Shown: positions 22,836 to 31,843, counted from the stretch's first letter. The stretch is 64,000 bases of DNA from Cloacibacterium sp046296655 (GCA_046296655.1 JBKBLE010000001.1:124001-188000); one strand, 5' to 3'. A program made the numbers and translations. The notes: generated by a model from the sequence alone, not told the origin.

Positions 22836-23327
22836 ATGAAAAATATTGTAGTTGTTCTTTTGGTAGTCATTTCTTTTGTTTCTTGTAACAAAAAAGAAAC
22901 ATCTTCATATACCATAATTCCTGAAGATACCATTCACCAGAACTATCCAGAAACTTTTGAGCCGAAAAAAGATACTTTGCAATTTTGCTATCTTTCTGTG
23001 GTAGGCAAAGATTCTTTGCACCTATCTTACACTCTTTATCCTACAGATTCTGTAAAAGGAAAAATGAGCTACGATAATTTTGAAAAAGATGGTTCTACTG
23101 GCAAAGTGTATGGTATAAAATCTGGTGATACCTTAAAATTAACTTATGACATGTTTTCTGAGGGAATGCATTCGTTAATAGATGTTCGCTTTTTGACCAA
23201 AGACAATAAACTTTACGAAGGAATTGCTGCTTTGAAACAAAAGAAAGATTCCACTATGATTATTGTGAATGATAAAAGTGTAGATTTTGAATCTGGAAGA
23301 GTTTTATCGCCTGTTAACTGTAAATAA
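22836..23327 (+). CDS. Lipoprotein of unknown function
   Basis: 163 residues. A lipoprotein signal (MKNIVVVLLVVISFVSCNKK) gives Cys17 as the lipidated residue. The mature part is beta-rich and repetitive (LSYTLYPTDSVKGKMSYDNF, TLKLTYDMFSEGMHSLIDVR), as in small beta-barrel-like lipoproteins. No family recognised. Faces the glutaryl-CoA dehydrogenase gene on the same strand, 143 bases away. Confidence 0.7.
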   Translation: MKNIVVVLLVVISFVSCNKKETSSYTIIPEDTIHQNYPETFEPKKDTLQFCYLSVVGKDSLHLSYTLYPTDSVKGKMSYDNFEKDGSTGKVYGIKSGDTLKLTYDMFSEGMHSLIDVRFLTKDNKLYEGIAALKQKKDSTMIIVNDKSVDFESGRVLSPVNCK

Positions 23328-23470
23328 TGTTAGTAATTTTTTCATGCTATTCTACTCTATTTTAGATGATTTTTTTAATTTTTTCTCTACAAATAGTTGC
23401 AGTTTACTTTTTCTTTTGGGTATTTTGATACTATGCGAAATCCTCGTATTTTTAGCAAAATTTAAACGCA

Positions 23471-24652
23471 ATGTCATACTATCCTTTAAATAGCATTCCA
23501 GATTATTATGGAATTGATGATTTACTTACAGAAGAACATATATTAATCAGAAACTCTGTAAGAGATTGGGTTCAGTCATTTATTATGCCTCAAATTGATG
23601 ATGCAGCTCAACATCATAAAGATATTCCTAATCTCATGAAAGAATTAGGAGCAATTGGTGCTCTCGGTCCTTATATTCCAGAAGAATATGGAGGTGCTGG
23701 TTTAGACCAAATTTCTTACGGACTCATTATGCAAGAATTAGAACGTGGTGATTCTGCCGTTCGTTCTGCGGCTTCTGTACAGAGTTCTTTGGTTATGTTT
23801 CCTATTTTCGAATTTGGTTCAGAAGAACAAAAACGCAAATATCTTCCAAAATTAGCTTCTGGTGAATTTATCGGTGCATTTGGTTTAACAGAGCCTAATC
23901 ACGGTTCTAATCCAGGAGGAATGGAAACTCACTACAAAGATATGGGCGATCATTATTTGTTAAATGGTGCTAAAATGTGGATTACCAATGCTCCACTTTG
24001 TGATATTGCTGTAGTTTGGGCAAAAGGTGAAGACGGAAAAGTTCGCGGAATGATTGTTGAACGCGGTTACGAAGGTTTTACCACTCCAGAAACTATCAAT
24101 AAATGGAGTTTGAGAGCTTCTAAAACGGGTGAATTGGTTTTTAATAACGTTAGAGTTCCTAAAGAAAATCTTTTACCAAACGTAGAAGGTCTTAAAGGTC
24201 CCCTTTCTTGTTTAAATTCAGCACGTTACGGAATTTCGTGGGGCGTAATTGGTGCTGCAATTGATTGTTATTGCACTGCTGTTCAGTACTCTAAAGAAAG
24301 AACACAGTTCGGAAAACCAATAGCAAGTTTCCAACTTCAACAGAAAAAATTAGCCGAGTTTTTAACAGAAATTACTAAAGCTCAATTGCTTTGCTGGAGA
24401 TTAGGAACCTTGAAAAATGACCATAAAGCTACTCCTGCTCAAATTTCTATGGCAAAAAGAAACAATGTGAGAATGGCAATTAACATAGCAAGAGAATCTC
24501 GTCAAATTCTTGGCGGAATGGGAATTATGGGAGAATTCCCAATGATGCGTCACGCTGCCAACTTAGAATCTGTTATTACTTATGAAGGAACAGAAGACGT
24601 GCACTTGCTCATCACAGGTCTTGATATCACAGGAATCAACGCATTTTCATAA
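23471..24652 (+). CDS. Acyl-CoA dehydrogenase, glutaryl-CoA dehydrogenase type
   Basis: 393 residues with the ACAD fold. FAD and substrate contacts are FGLTEPNHGSNPGGM near 140 and MWITNAPLCDIAVVWAK; the catalytic base lies in the C-terminal VITYEGTEDVHLLI (Glu near 375). TEPNHGSNPGGME and the YEGTEDVH ending resemble glutaryl-CoA dehydrogenases, which oxidise and decarboxylate glutaryl-CoA from lysine or tryptophan breakdown. Substrate is inference. The terminator at 24661 has an 11-pair perfect stem. Confidence 0.85.
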   Translation: MSYYPLNSIPDYYGIDDLLTEEHILIRNSVRDWVQSFIMPQIDDAAQHHKDIPNLMKELGAIGALGPYIPEEYGGAGLDQISYGLIMQELERGDSAVRSAASVQSSLVMFPIFEFGSEEQKRKYLPKLASGEFIGAFGLTEPNHGSNPGGMETHYKDMGDHYLLNGAKMWITNAPLCDIAVVWAKGEDGKVRGMIVERGYEGFTTPETINKWSLRASKTGELVFNNVRVPKENLLPNVEGLKGPLSCLNSARYGISWGVIGAAIDCYCTAVQYSKERTQFGKPIASFQLQQKKLAEFLTEITKAQLLCWRLGTLKNDHKATPAQISMAKRNNVRMAINIARESRQILGGMGIMGEFPMMRHAANLESVITYEGTEDVHLLITGLDITGINAFS

Positions 24653-24660
24653 AAACTACA

Positions 24661-24699
24661 CTTTGTCAAAGTTTTTAAATCTTTGACAAAGTTTTTTTT
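24661..24699 (+). terminator. intrinsic terminator of the acyl-CoA dehydrogenase gene
   Basis: CTTTGTCAAAG (24661-24671) / CTTTGACAAAG (24681-24691) with eight T. Confidence 0.85.
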
Positions 24700-24703
24700 G
24701 ATT

Positions 24704-24835
24704 TTGGCGTGCCTTTTTTCCAACACTATTGCCATGCAAAAAAGTCGCGCTTTCCGTTGCAATCTTTTATTTTCCAGTCTTCGACTCCGCTCAGACTGAT
24801 AAAATAAAAGGATTTCCACTGCAATCGCTCACGCG
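24704..24835 (+). repeat. REP-like long hairpin element, copy 4
   Basis: TTGGCGTGCC at the left, GCGCTTTCCGTTGCAATC, inner stem CTTTTATTTT (24764-24773) / AAAATAAAAG (24801-24810) enclosing GTCT/AGAC, then GATTTCCACTGCAATCGCTC-ACGCG. Same layout as the copies at 2.8, 10.0 and 19.3 kb. The loop contains CTTCGACTCCGCTCAGACTG, a word that recurs in part inside the next gene. Confidence 0.75.
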
Positions 24836-24862
24836 AAAGAAAGAAAAAAATCTGCTCAATCA

Positions 24863-24878
24863 GCAAAATCAGCGAGAG
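24863..24878 (+). repeat. GCAAAATCAGCGAGAG repeat, site 1
   Basis: The exact 16-mer is found again at 51603-51618 downstream of the TlpA-like gene. Confidence 0.6.
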
Positions 24879-24885
24879 AAAAACA

Positions 24886-26163
24886 ATGAAAACCATCAAC
24901 ATACCATTACCTAAAATAGGAGAATCTACTACTGAAGCCAAAATTGTAGAATGGCTGAAAAAACCTGGAGATTTTATCAAACGAGATGAACTTTTTGCCG
25001 TAATCGGAACAGATAAGGTAGATTCTGAAATTTTCTCAGAATATGAAGGTACACTTAAAGAAATTCTTGTAAAAGAAGGTGAAGAAGTTTCTGTAGGAAC
25101 TCCTATTTGTACCATGGAAGTGGATGATAACATAGAAGTTTCAACTGTCACACTGAGTGCGAAACGTAGTGAAGCAGTCGAAGTGTCTAATAAAGATTTT
25201 TCGACTCCATTACATTCCGCTCAAAATGACAAAACTCAACTCACACCTCGTTCCGATAGCTATCGGAACTCGGAGCTCGTATCTTTTCTTTCTCCAGTGG
25301 TAAGAAAAATGGCTGCAGAAAACGGATTGAGTTTAGAAGATTTGCAGAAAATCAATGGAACTGGCGAAAATGGTAGAATCAGAAAACAAGACGTAGAAAA
25401 TTTCTTAAAACCAAGAAAACAAAAGACTTATACTCCATTTGTTGAAGAAAAACTTCAACTCAAAATTGAACTCGGTGAAGCTTTAGAACCACTTTCTAAA
25501 ATGCGTAAACTCATCGCCGAAAATATGGAAAAATCTTGGCGAAGCATTCCACACGTTACAACTTTTATGGACGTAAATGTGACGAAATTAGTCGCTTTTC
25601 GTGAAGAAAATAAAGAGAAATTTCTACAAGAAAATGCGGTAAAACTCACTTATACACATTTGATTATGAAATCAGTGATAGATGCAATTAAGGTCTATCC
25701 TACTCTAAATTCTTGGTTTAATAATGAAGAATTGTTAGAAAAGAAAAACATCAATTTAGGTTTTGCAGCAGCACTTCCTGACGGTAATCTCATCGTTCCG
25801 AATATTAAAAATGCACAGAATTTATCGGTTATAGAAATTGCTCAACAAGTTTCTGAAATAGGAACCAGAGCTAAAAATGGAAAACTAAAACCAGATGACA
25901 TTCAAGATACAACTTTCACGGTTTCTAATACAGGAATGTTCGGTTCAGAAAGTGGAACACCTATTATTTCTCGGCCACAAGTTGCAGTTCTCGCTTTGGG
26001 AAATATTCTTAGAAGAGCTTGGATTGTTGATGAAAACGGCGAAGAAAAAATATTGCCTCAATCGGTGATGACTTTGTCTTTAAGTTATGACCACAGAATT
26101 GTAGATGGTGCTCTTGCCTCGAAATTCTTAACAGAGATTAAAAAAAATATGGAGCGTTATTAA
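24886..26163 (+). CDS. 2-oxoacid dehydrogenase E2 (dihydrolipoamide acyltransferase) with repeat-derived linker
   Basis: Acyltransferase core of a pyruvate-, oxoglutarate- or branched-chain dehydrogenase complex. 425 residues: lipoyl domain 1-80 with lipoyl Lys44 in GTDKVDSE; linker about 85-133; peripheral subunit-binding domain about 134-170 (SPVVRKMAAENGLSLEDL, GRIRKQDVENFL); catalytic domain 200-425 with SYDHRIVDG near 398 (catalytic His). The linker is encoded by palindromic repeat DNA (see findings). No E1 or E3 gene is adjacent, so which complex it belongs to is open; a branched-chain or generic role is my guess. The terminator overlaps the stop codon. Confidence 0.9.
   Translation: MKTINIPLPKIGESTTEAKIVEWLKKPGDFIKRDELFAVIGTDKVDSEIFSEYEGTLKEILVKEGEEVSVGTPICTMEVDDNIEVSTVTLSAKRSEAVEVSNKDFSTPLHSAQNDKTQLTPRSDSYRNSELVSFLSPVVRKMAAENGLSLEDLQKINGTGENGRIRKQDVENFLKPRKQKTYTPFVEEKLQLKIELGEALEPLSKMRKLIAENMEKSWRSIPHVTTFMDVNVTKLVAFREENKEKFLQENAVKLTYTHLIMKSVIDAIKVYPTLNSWFNNEELLEKKNINLGFAAALPDGNLIVPNIKNAQNLSVIEIAQQVSEIGTRAKNGKLKPDDIQDTTFTVSNTGMFGSESGTPIISRPQVAVLALGNILRRAWIVDENGEEKILPQSVMTLSLSYDHRIVDGALASKFLTEIKKNMERY
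25150..25287 (+). repeat. Palindromic repeat DNA translated as the E2 linker
   Basis: It contains CTGAGTGCGAAACGTAGTGA (read as LSAKRSE), TTTTTCGACTCC-ATTACATTCCGCTC (FSTPLHSAQ) and a perfect 20-base palindrome at 25250-25269 centred on AGCT. These are typical intergenic repeat words; the TCGACTCC..CCGCTCA word also lies in the REP-like copy at 24.78 kb. Confidence 0.65.
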
Positions 26164-26174
26164 CGCTCCTTTTT
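26151..26174. terminator. terminator overlapping the E2 stop codon
   Basis: GGAGCGTTA (26151-26159) / TAACGCTCC (26161-26169) then five T; the E2 stop lies in the loop and right arm. Confidence 0.8.
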
Positions 26175-26196
26175 ATTTGTTGATTATATTTTGTGA

Positions 26197-28893
26197 TTAA
26201 TTCCAACTTTCGTGAACTTTTTCAATAAAAGGAATTTCTGGATTAAGAATTTCTAGAATTAAATTTTTCACAGAAACTAAAGAATCTTCAAAATTGCCTT
26301 CGGTAAATTCTACTTTTTGTACACCGTTATTCACCTCTGCAAAACTCCAAATCCCCGTTTCTAATTCGCGATTTTTAAACTCATCCATTTGTGAAATACA
26401 GTATTGATACATACACAATTGCATCGCTTGTTTGTATTTGTCATCAAAGAAAAGATTTTCAATTTTGTCTTCTTTTATTTTGATTTTCAGGTTTTTAGGC
26501 TTTGCTGTTTTATAATCTATAATTCTTAAAGTTCCATTCAGAATATCAATTCTATCAATAAATCCGTAGAAAATCACTTGATTATTTTCATCAATTTTGA
26601 AAGGAATATTTTCAATTTTTCTTTCTAAAGCTACAATTTCTAGCGCATTCTCTTTTTTAACCAACTCTAAATCATAATTCAAAACAGATTCTACTACTCT
26701 TTTGGCAATTTGTTTGTGAACGAAATTCATTCCTTTTTCGTAGAATTCTGGTTGATGTTTTAGTCTTTCAATCGCTTTGTCAATTGATTCATCTACTTGT
26801 TGAAGTAAATTTTCTAAATCATTAACTTTTAATATTTTACCAATAAATTTTCCGTATAAATATTCTAAAGCATTATGAACTAAAGTTCCATAATTTCGTT
26901 GAGAAAGCTCTTCTTCAATTTCTGTGGTTTCTCTGGTGTTGAGAATTTTATCCAAATAAAAATCAATAGGATTATAAAGATAGGTCACCAAATGTGATGG
27001 CGAAACCTTCTGTTTCCATTCTTCTAATTTTTCAAGAACTGAAGGTGTTTTTTTAATCGTAATCGGTTCTTGATTAATGGGTTCAGAAGTATTTTCGATG
27101 ATGATATGCTCTATTTTATGTTGAGATTCCATTTCAATTTGGGTAATGAATCTCGTTTTTTCGCCTGTATTTACGCCAGAACCGAGAGCATTGTAAAGCA
27201 AATAGATATTTTTGGCATTTTGTAAAAATCGGTAAAAGTGATAGGCATAAATTCCATCATTTTCTATGAAAGTATGCAGATTAAACTGCTTTCTTACATC
27301 AAACGGAAGATAAGTATTCTGCGAATTTCCGAGCGGTAATTTTCCTTCGTTGGCAGAAAGAAGAATGATATTTTCAAAATTCAACAATCGCGTTTCCAAA
27401 AGTCCCATCAATTGTAAACCTTCTAAAGGTTCTCCCACAAAATCTATTGATTCTGAATTGATAAGCTGATTAATCAAAACTTCCAATGTTTCAATTTTTA
27501 CTTGATATTGATATGGAGAAAGTTGATTTTTGATGATGATGAAACTCTTCTCAAAATGAGAAATATTTTCATATTGTACTTTATCTATTTCGTTGTATTT
27601 TAAATCTTTACAAAAATCAATTAAAGTATTGAGTAAAGTTTCAGCATCTTGTTTTTCAAACAAATTATAGAAAGAAAGTCCGTTCAATAATTCGCTTAAT
27701 TGCTTTTTAGAAATGTAGACAATGTTTCTTTCTTCTAAGGTTGCAACGAAGTTTTTGATGATATTTTCGTCTTTTGCATTTTTTGGAAGCTCATCTAAAA
27801 TCGGCAAAATATCATTGTAATAATACGAAGAAGCGTTTTTTTCTAGTTGTTTATGAAGATGAAACAGTTTTTTCATCGCGTTTGAAAAAGCCAAATTTTT
27901 CAACGGAAAGCCCATTGTAATGTTCAGTTTTTCAACAGATGCAAGAGAATCTAACGTTGCAGGAAGCAAATTTTCATCTAATAAAACTACCGCAGTGTTT
28001 TGATAATCAGAATTTTCTGTGCGTATTTCTGAAAGAATTTCTGGCAAAACTTTGGTTTGAGCAATATTTCCTGAAACTTCGTAAACTTTTATATTTTTTG
28101 GTTCAATGAATTCATTTTCAATCCAGTTGAAATCTCTAGAATCATTGAATTCTTTCCAAGTTTTGTATTCGCGAAGAAACTTTCCTGCTTCTTGTCTTTC
28201 GTCATGGAAATAATATTCATCTGCATGAAAGAAAATATCTGCTTTGTCCCATTGTAAAAGCGTTCTGACTAATTTTTCTTCAACAGGAGTAAAAGCGTTA
28301 AACCCAATAAAAACAGCTCTATGATTGAAATTTTTACAATAATTTTCTAAATTTTCTTTGGTGTAAAGATGTATCATTCCCGAAGTAGCCAACTGCTGTT
28401 CCTCTAATTTTTCTTTTAAAAAAGGAAGAAAAACATTCATTTTTCTCCAAAAATTGAGATTTCTTTTTCTGGCACCTTCTTCATCGCCCAGATTTTCGCC
28501 CCAGTTTTTGATGCGTTCTTCAGCAAGCATCCATTCCAGAATTTCTTTGTCATTTCCATGGAATTTCAGCATATCATCCCAATCTTTTTGCAATGTAGGG
28601 AACCATTTCAGGAAACTCGCCAAATCTTCATCTTGATAAAGTTGAGTATAGGCTTGATAGGCAAAAAGCCAAAGTGCAATGCCTTTGATTTCTTGTTTTT
28701 GACTGATTTTGTGAACTAATTCATCAATCGTAAAAAACTCTGGAAGAATCCCGTTATAGTTTTTTTCTTTTAAAATTTCTTTAATGAAAACTACGGGTCT
28801 TTTTCCTGGAATTATAAATGAAAAACCCGATAAATCCGAAGATTTTTCGAGTATTTCTGAGATGACTTTTTGTAAAAATTTTTGGTGTAGCAT
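26197..28893 (-). CDS. AddB-like PD-(D/E)XK nuclease / helicase-related protein
   Basis: 898 residues. The C-terminal quarter holds a RecB/Cas4-type PD-(D/E)XK nuclease: GTLVHNALEYLYGKF near 660, FYGFIDRIDILNGTLRIIDY (Asp), then the KTAKPK lysine, and MQLCMYQYCISQ. The N-terminal part resembles the UvrD-like fold but lacks a clear Walker A, as in AddB/RexB subunits; IIPGKRPVVFIKEIL stands where it would be. Probably pairs with an AddA-like helicase encoded elsewhere for double-strand break repair (inference). Its ATG overlaps the stop of the DUF922 gene by one base (TAATG). Confidence 0.8.
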   Translation of the reverse strand: MLHQKFLQKVISEILEKSSDLSGFSFIIPGKRPVVFIKEILKEKNYNGILPEFFTIDELVHKISQKQEIKGIALWLFAYQAYTQLYQDEDLASFLKWFPTLQKDWDDMLKFHGNDKEILEWMLAEERIKNWGENLGDEEGARKRNLNFWRKMNVFLPFLKEKLEEQQLATSGMIHLYTKENLENYCKNFNHRAVFIGFNAFTPVEEKLVRTLLQWDKADIFFHADEYYFHDERQEAGKFLREYKTWKEFNDSRDFNWIENEFIEPKNIKVYEVSGNIAQTKVLPEILSEIRTENSDYQNTAVVLLDENLLPATLDSLASVEKLNITMGFPLKNLAFSNAMKKLFHLHKQLEKNASSYYYNDILPILDELPKNAKDENIIKNFVATLEERNIVYISKKQLSELLNGLSFYNLFEKQDAETLLNTLIDFCKDLKYNEIDKVQYENISHFEKSFIIIKNQLSPYQYQVKIETLEVLINQLINSESIDFVGEPLEGLQLMGLLETRLLNFENIILLSANEGKLPLGNSQNTYLPFDVRKQFNLHTFIENDGIYAYHFYRFLQNAKNIYLLYNALGSGVNTGEKTRFITQIEMESQHKIEHIIIENTSEPINQEPITIKKTPSVLEKLEEWKQKVSPSHLVTYLYNPIDFYLDKILNTRETTEIEEELSQRNYGTLVHNALEYLYGKFIGKILKVNDLENLLQQVDESIDKAIERLKHQPEFYEKGMNFVHKQIAKRVVESVLNYDLELVKKENALEIVALERKIENIPFKIDENNQVIFYGFIDRIDILNGTLRIIDYKTAKPKNLKIKIKEDKIENLFFDDKYKQAMQLCMYQYCISQMDEFKNRELETGIWSFAEVNNGVQKVEFTEGNFEDSLVSVKNLILEILNPEIPFIEKVHESWN

Positions 28894-29429
28894 TAGTTTT
28901 TATAGCGTTCTAGTTTTTTGAGTTGAGTTTTAATTTCTGCATCTAGCTCATTTTGATTTTCGGCATTGGTTCCTCGTTTGGTAATGTTATCATAATAGTT
29001 TTGATAATCGAGAAATTCACCATACATTACCTGATAAATCAACTTAAATTTCAGTTGGTAATCTTTCTCCGTTTTTACATTTTCTAGAAATTCTTTTCTC
29101 AGTTTTCTAGCGTAAATTTCGGCAATATCAAAATGACCTTGTTCATGATTGATATTAAGATTTTTGGTTTTAATAGGATGTTTCCAAGATTTGCTTGGGT
29201 CAAAAGTAGCATCTATTCTCACCTTCATTTTATTATTGGCTTTGTCTTTAAAAGCGGTGTAACTTAGTCCACAAGAAGAATAACTGACAATGGTGCTGTC
29301 ACTTTTCATTTTGTTTTCAGATGATTTAAAAAGGCTCCAATTAAGTTTTGTTCCTTCTTTCCAGACTAATTTTTGAGAAAAAACAGTTAAAAAACAAAAC
29401 AATAAAATAAGGCTGAAGGTTTTCTTCAT
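28893..29429 (-). CDS. DUF922-type exported protein, putative zinc protease
   Basis: 178 residues with signal peptide (MKKTFSLILLFCFLTVFSQ). The segment NINHEQGHFDIAEIYARKLR near 98 has an HExxH-like motif (HEQGH) that is the hallmark of DUF922, proposed to be a zinc-dependent protease. KLVWKEGTKLNWSLFK at the mature N-terminus is also usual. One-base translational overlap with the AddB-like gene suggests coupling. Confidence 0.75.
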   Translation of the reverse strand: MKKTFSLILLFCFLTVFSQKLVWKEGTKLNWSLFKSSENKMKSDSTIVSYSSCGLSYTAFKDKANNKMKVRIDATFDPSKSWKHPIKTKNLNINHEQGHFDIAEIYARKLRKEFLENVKTEKDYQLKFKLIYQVMYGEFLDYQNYYDNITKRGTNAENQNELDAEIKTQLKKLERYKN

Positions 29430-29430
29430 A

Positions 29431-29847
29431 CTACTCTACTACAATTGTTTTCTCAATCCAAATGTTTTGATTGCTGCTGTCTTTTCCGTTCCAAAATTTG
29501 AAAGTGTAAACTCCTTTTTCTTCTGGTCTAAAATTGAAACCATTCACTCCAACTCTTGTTGCTTGAGTACAAGTTCCATTAATGGTGTAAGAATAGGCCA
29601 CCACATTTCTTTCTAAACCGTTTCTGATGTAATCATATCCAAAAAAATCATCACAAGCACTTGGATAAGTAGAATACGTTTTGATGGTTTGAATGGTGAA
29701 AACATCCATGGTGTCTTGGGCAATTTTCACACTGTCTATTTTGATGGCTTCAACATTTTGAATTTCATCTTCGTCATTTCTATCACATGAAACAGCGACA
29801 AATCCAGCTAATAAAGCGATTACACTGAGGTTAATAATTTTCTTCAT
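29431..29847 (-). CDS. Lipoprotein of unknown function
   Basis: 138 residues. Signal and lipobox MKKIINLSVIALLAGFVAVS then C21; acidic linker DRNDEDEIQN follows, then a beta-rich domain ending GVYTFKFWNGKDSSNQNIWI-EKTIVVE, which looks like a single immunoglobulin-type fold. Two further cysteines (SACDDF, TCTQ) could form a disulfide. One base separates it from the DUF922 gene; it is 12 bases downstream of rsmG, so the four genes rsmG to addB-like form an operon. Confidence 0.72.
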   Translation of the reverse strand: MKKIINLSVIALLAGFVAVSCDRNDEDEIQNVEAIKIDSVKIAQDTMDVFTIQTIKTYSTYPSACDDFFGYDYIRNGLERNVVAYSYTINGTCTQATRVGVNGFNFRPEEKGVYTFKFWNGKDSSNQNIWIEKTIVVE

Positions 29848-29859
29848 TGATTTTAGTTT

Positions 29860-30495
29860 TTATGAATTAAAATTTCCTTTGGATAAATATACTACTTTTT
29901 TAGTGTCAAAAAACTCTTCTTCGAAGTGGTCTTTCAGATTGTAAATTTCACATTTTATTCCAGCGAGTTCTTCTCCTAAATCACCACCTTTTAGGTATAA
30001 AACGCCATTGTGTTTTGGGTTAAATTGTTCTTTTTCGAATTTTCCCTTTAACCAACGCAAGAAAACAGGCATTTGTGTAACTGCTCTGCTCACTACAAAA
30101 TGGAATTTGTCTTTTATTTTTTCGGCTCTTTCGTGATAGGCTTTTACATTTTTTAATCCAAGACTTTCAGCAACTGCATTCACTACCGTAATTTTTTTGC
30201 CAATAGAATCTACCAAAGTAAATTCTACATTCGGAAACAAAATCGCCAAAGGAATTCCCGGGAAACCACCACCAGTTCCTATGTCTAGAACTTTGGTTCC
30301 ATCTGCAAATTCCATAATTTTTGCAATTCCCAATGAATGGAGAACGTGTCTTTCGTATAATTCATCAATATCTTTTCTCGAAATCACGTTAATTTTTTCG
30401 TTCCAGTCTTTATAAAGTGTTTCAAGTTGTTGGAACTGAGATTTTTGTTGGTCTGTTAAATTTGGGAAATATTTTAAAATAATTTCTGAAGACAT
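29860..30495 (-). CDS. rsmG: 16S rRNA m7G527 methyltransferase
   Basis: Methylates N7 of G527 in 16S rRNA. 211 residues, normal length. SAM motif VLDIGTGGGFPGIPLAIL near 69, FTLVDSIGKKITVVN near 92, RAEKIKDKFHFVVSRAV near 122 and YLKGGDLGEEL near 163. First gene of a four-gene minus-strand operon. Divergent from the aminotransferase gene. Confidence 0.95.
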   Translation of the reverse strand: MSSEIILKYFPNLTDQQKSQFQQLETLYKDWNEKINVISRKDIDELYERHVLHSLGIAKIMEFADGTKVLDIGTGGGFPGIPLAILFPNVEFTLVDSIGKKITVVNAVAESLGLKNVKAYHERAEKIKDKFHFVVSRAVTQMPVFLRWLKGKFEKEQFNPKHNGVLYLKGGDLGEELAGIKCEIYNLKDHFEEEFFDTKKVVYLSKGNFNS

Positions 30496-30566
30496 ATGCG
30501 TTCTAATATTTCAACAAAAATAAAGAATTTATCGTGGAAATCTTTCGGAATTTATACTTTAAAATT

Positions 30567-30574
30567 TATCTTTG
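30567..30574 (+). promoter_or_regulatory. promoter -7 element of the aminotransferase gene
   Basis: TATCTTTG followed by C, 15 bases before the ATG at 30590. It argues against the upstream in-frame ATG at 30572, which would lie inside the promoter. Confidence 0.6.
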
Positions 30575-30589
30575 CTAAAAATCGTAAAA

Positions 30590-31789
30590 ATGAATAAACT
30601 GTCAGATAGATTAAACAGATTAAGTTATTCTCAAACTTTCGTAATGAGCAATAAAGCCCGTGAAATGAAAGCTGCCGGAATAGATGTGATTTCGTTAACT
30701 CTTGGTGAACCAGATTTTGATGTGCCAGATAATATAAAGAAGGCAGCGTTTGATGCAATTAATGAAAATTATAGCCATTATTCGCCTGTTCCAGGTTTTT
30801 TAGAGCTAAGAAAAGCAATTGTAAATAAACTTAAACGTGATAACAATTTAGAATATAAACCGACGCAAATCTGTGTAGCAAACGGTGCCAAACAAAATAT
30901 TTTCAATGTTTTAGCAGCTTTGGTAAATGAAGGAGACGAAGTAATTTTGCCCGCTCCGTATTGGGTTTCTTATGATGAAATGGTAAAAATTAATGGTGGT
31001 GTTTCTGTTTTTATCGAAACCAATATTGATACTGAATTTAAGATGACAGCAGAGCAATTAGAAGCTGCCATCACTCCAAAAACGAAAGCGGTATTGTATA
31101 GTTCACCATGTAATCCATCAGGCAGTTATTATACCAGAGAAGAATTAGAAAAAATAGCCAATGTAGTGGCTAAATATCCTTATGTAACGATTATTTCTGA
31201 TGAAATCTACGAATACATCAATTACGATGGAAAACACACTTCTATTGCAGAATTCCCACAAGTTTATGAACAAACTGCAGTAATCAACGGAATGTCTAAA
31301 GCTTTTGCAATGACTGGTTGGAGAATTGGTTATAGCGCTTGTCCAGAATGGTTAGCAGACGCATGTGATAAGTTGCAAGGTCAGGTTACCAGTGGTGCAA
31401 ATACGGTAGCGCAAAGAGCTTCTATTGTAGGATTAGAAACCGACCCAAAAGATTACTACTATATGGTAGAAAGTTTTGAAAAACGTAGAAATCTAGTATA
31501 TGAATTGTTAAAAGAAATGCCTGGTTTCAAAGTAAATTTACCAAAAGCTGCATTTTATTTCTTCCCAGATATTTCTTATTACATCGGGAAAACCATAGAC
31601 GGTGTTCTCATCAATAATTCTGATGATTTTGCGATGTTTTTATTAGAAAAAGCACATGTAGCTTGTGTAGGAGGCGTAAGTTTTGGTGATGCCAATTGTA
31701 TCAGATTCTCTTATGCCGCTTCTGAAGAAGAATTAAAAGAAGCGATGAGTAGAATTAAAAAAGCTTTGACAGAAGCAGAAATTCATTAA
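30590..31789 (+). CDS. Class I PLP-dependent aminotransferase (aspartate aminotransferase-like)
   Basis: 399 residues, fold-type I class I/II. Motifs: LTLGEPDFDVPDNIKKAA near 40, YSHYSPVPGFLELRKAI near 62, the substrate-site SSPCNPSG near 172, IISDEIYEYINYDG near 203, PLP-lysine NGMSKAFAMTGWRIGY near 236 and the carboxylate arginine in NCIRFSYA near 374. Very similar enzymes are annotated AspC in Bacteroidota. A 9-base leader follows from the promoter. Confidence 0.92.
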   Translation: MNKLSDRLNRLSYSQTFVMSNKAREMKAAGIDVISLTLGEPDFDVPDNIKKAAFDAINENYSHYSPVPGFLELRKAIVNKLKRDNNLEYKPTQICVANGAKQNIFNVLAALVNEGDEVILPAPYWVSYDEMVKINGGVSVFIETNIDTEFKMTAEQLEAAITPKTKAVLYSSPCNPSGSYYTREELEKIANVVAKYPYVTIISDEIYEYINYDGKHTSIAEFPQVYEQTAVINGMSKAFAMTGWRIGYSACPEWLADACDKLQGQVTSGANTVAQRASIVGLETDPKDYYYMVESFEKRRNLVYELLKEMPGFKVNLPKAAFYFFPDISYYIGKTIDGVLINNSDDFAMFLLEKAHVACVGGVSFGDANCIRFSYAASEEELKEAMSRIKKALTEAEIH

Positions 31790-31812
31790 CAAATTTTTTA
31801 AAAACATCCTTA

Positions 31813-31843
31813 AAATCTTCAGTCAAAAGCTGAAGATTTTTTT
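31813..31843 (+). terminator. intrinsic terminator of the aminotransferase gene
   Basis: AAATCTTCAG-(7)-CTGAAGATTT with a T run. Confidence 0.85.
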
